From contig DFLI01000059.1 in assembly GCA_002373715.1 (NCBI GenBank), positions 10,025 through 16,215 of the forward strand: a stretch of 6,191 nt of DNA, given 5' to 3'. Of this stretch, positions 5,961 to 6,191 are shown one piece after another. The notes under the pieces are model-generated. The model made no database searches and was not told the origin of the DNA. It saw only the letters and a list, made by a program, of their open reading frames with translations. This DNA is from Bacteroidales bacterium UBA3623. GTDB taxonomy: Bacteria; Bacteroidota; Bacteroidia; Bacteroidales; UBA932. Numbering within the stretch: position 1 is the stretch's first letter; every line of letters begins with the position of its first letter. The position numbers were made by a program, and so were the translations under genes.

Positions 5961-6191
5961 TGAAAAAATTCTTAGTTCTTATAGGCCTGTCTCTTTGCCT
6001 TGTGGCTCAGGGGCAGGCAATTCGTAAAATCCAGGATGTAGACATCCGGGTGGCGCTGGAAAAGGACGGCAGCGCCTGGGTTACCCAGGTGTGGCAGGCC
6101 GAGGCCGGCAGCTCCGGCACGGAATTCTACATTCCCGTGAGCAATCTGGGTCCCATGACCATTGGTGAACTCTCGGTGTCTGAGAACGGCG
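5960..6191 (+). CDS. Exported protein resembling the DUF2207 N-terminal domain (3' end outside the window)
   Basis: The frame opens at ATG 5960-5962, overlapping the lemA stop by one base (TAATG), and runs 77 codons to the window edge. MKKFLVLIGLSLCLVAQGQA is a signal peptide with probable cleavage after GQA at residue 20. Cys13 is not in a valid lipobox. The mature start reads IRKIQDVDIRVALEKDGSAW, then VTQVWQAEAG. This is the pattern of DUF2207 N-terminal domains: a short opening, a strand with alternating hydrophobic residues, a DGS turn, and a V-T-x-x-W strand. DUF2207 proteins usually continue into membrane segments and a Gly-rich tail, which would lie outside the window. Genes for such proteins are commonly found beside lemA, which supports the call. 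I see too little to assign it with certainty. Confidence 0.7.
   Translation, partial: MKKFLVLIGLSLCLVAQGQAIRKIQDVDIRVALEKDGSAWVTQVWQAEAGSSGTEFYIPVSNLGPMTIGELSVSENG

Overview
The window looks like chromosomal DNA from a member of the Bacteroidota, most likely the Bacteroidales. Four things point there. Ribosomal protein S16 carries the long Ala/Glu/Lys-rich C-terminal extension known from that phylum. Start codons have A/T-rich leaders and no clear Shine-Dalgarno sequence. Two of the three proposed promoters have a full TAnnTTTG -7 box, and the third is one base short of it. Lipoproteins and a small outer-membrane-type protein are also present. Coding density is high and most of the genes are moderately GC-rich. 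I see no RNA genes, mobile elements or CRISPR.

Layout. (1) Minus strand, 1-995: a two-gene unit, read right to left. It encodes a tyrosine-rich, probable outer-membrane beta-barrel protein, then, 12 bases on, a lipoprotein cut by the window edge. Neither has a recognisable function. (2) 996-1139: an AT-rich divergent intergenic region holding the likely promoter of the next unit. (3) Plus strand, 1140-4657: rpsP (S16), rimM (16S rRNA/30S maturation factor) and a large family-2 glycoside hydrolase lipoprotein, separated by 1 and 4 bases. The hydrolase most resembles exo-beta-D-glucosaminidases (CsxA type). (4) Minus strand, 4654-5343: a DUF975-type integral membrane protein. Its stop codon overlaps that of the glycoside hydrolase tail to tail. 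(5) 5344-5414: a 71-base divergent promoter region with overlapping promoter elements. (6) Plus strand, 5415-6191: lemA, then a translationally coupled exported protein resembling the DUF2207 N-terminal domain, cut by the window end.

How they work together. rpsP and rimM belong together, because S16 and RimM both act in 30S assembly. The hydrolase sits in the same apparent transcript but has no obvious functional link; it would act in the envelope on beta-linked glucosamine ends. LemA, the DUF2207-like protein and the DUF975 protein form a membrane-associated neighbourhood of poorly understood function. No feature here clearly amounts to a new system. The most notable points are the hydrolase's unusual catalytic acid and its place behind ribosome-assembly genes, and the two compact gene junctions (4654-4657 and 5344-5414).
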